Source of the DNA: Acidimangrovimonas sp.
Lineage (GTDB): Bacteria > Pseudomonadota > Alphaproteobacteria > Rhodobacterales > Rhodobacteraceae
Length of the DNA: 5,973 nucleotides
Direction: 5' to 3'
NCBI GenBank assembly: GCA_030147905.1
Contig: JASBUM010000176.1
Location: forward strand, 1-5,973
Shown here: positions 5,966 to 5,973 of the stretch, in pieces
Numbering within the stretch: position 1 is the stretch's first letter
Layout: each line of letters starts with the position of its first letter
Made by a program: the position numbers and the translations under genes
The notes under the pieces: generated by a model
Told to the model about the DNA's origin: nothing
What the model saw: the letters and a program-made list of their open reading frames with translations, nothing else
Database searches by the model: none

Positions 5966-5973
5966 ATGAGCGA
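5966..5973 (+). CDS. Start of a further gene (5' end only)
   Basis: ATG AGC GA begins a frame that leaves the window after two full codons. AGGAG at 5954-5958 sits seven bases upstream, one of the strongest ribosome sites here. An in-frame ATG at 5948 would add six residues but lies upstream of that site, so 5966 is preferred. It follows marR in the same direction and could belong to the homogentisate pathway, for example the missing isomerase; no sequence is available to test this. Confidence 0.6.

Noticed and set aside
1..5973. Defence system, prophage, transposon, CRISPR or RNA gene
   Set aside because: No transposase, integrase, nuclease, reverse transcriptase, regularly spaced repeats, tRNA-like fold or rRNA sequence was seen. 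Coding content is metabolic and regulatory.

Overview
This is high-GC DNA with G/C-biased third codon positions, strong Shine-Dalgarno sites and tightly packed genes. The protein sequences suggest an alphaproteobacterium, plausibly Rhodobacteraceae; that placement is inference. No mobile element, CRISPR array, rRNA or tRNA is visible.

Left part (1-2514). The window opens with the last 24 codons of an unidentified plus-strand gene (1-75). It faces a minus-strand M20D/AbgB-type amidohydrolase (123-1547). A 196-bp divergent region (1548-1743) with two short GC-rich tandem repeats separates the amidohydrolase from a plus-strand calcineurin-like metallophosphatase (1744-2514). The phosphatase runs tail to tail into the next unit, and the two stop codons share the tetranucleotide CTAG at 2511-2514.

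Right part (2511-5973). This is a homogentisate catabolic locus. On the minus strand, hmgA (homogentisate 1,2-dioxygenase, 3896-5266) is followed by fahA (fumarylacetoacetase, 2511-3767). Between them is a 26-codon candidate small ORF (3782-3862) with its own well-spaced ribosome binding site. The enzymes catalyse ring cleavage and final hydrolysis on the lower Phe/Tyr route. The isomerase between those steps (maiA) is not in the window. A MarR-family repressor gene (5405-5851) is divergent from hmgA. It is followed by a gene of which only the start (5966) is present.

Regulation. The 138-bp hmgA/marR intergenic region carries two near-identical inverted repeats, consensus ATCRTTGC-N4-GCAACGAW, centred 56 bp apart. 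The first fills the spacer between the predicted -35 and -10 of hmgA. The second overlaps the predicted -10 of marR. The simplest model is that the MarR protein represses both hmgA-sORF-fahA and itself until a pathway metabolite releases it. The catabolic genes are a known pathway. The least described elements are the paired operators and the candidate small ORF.
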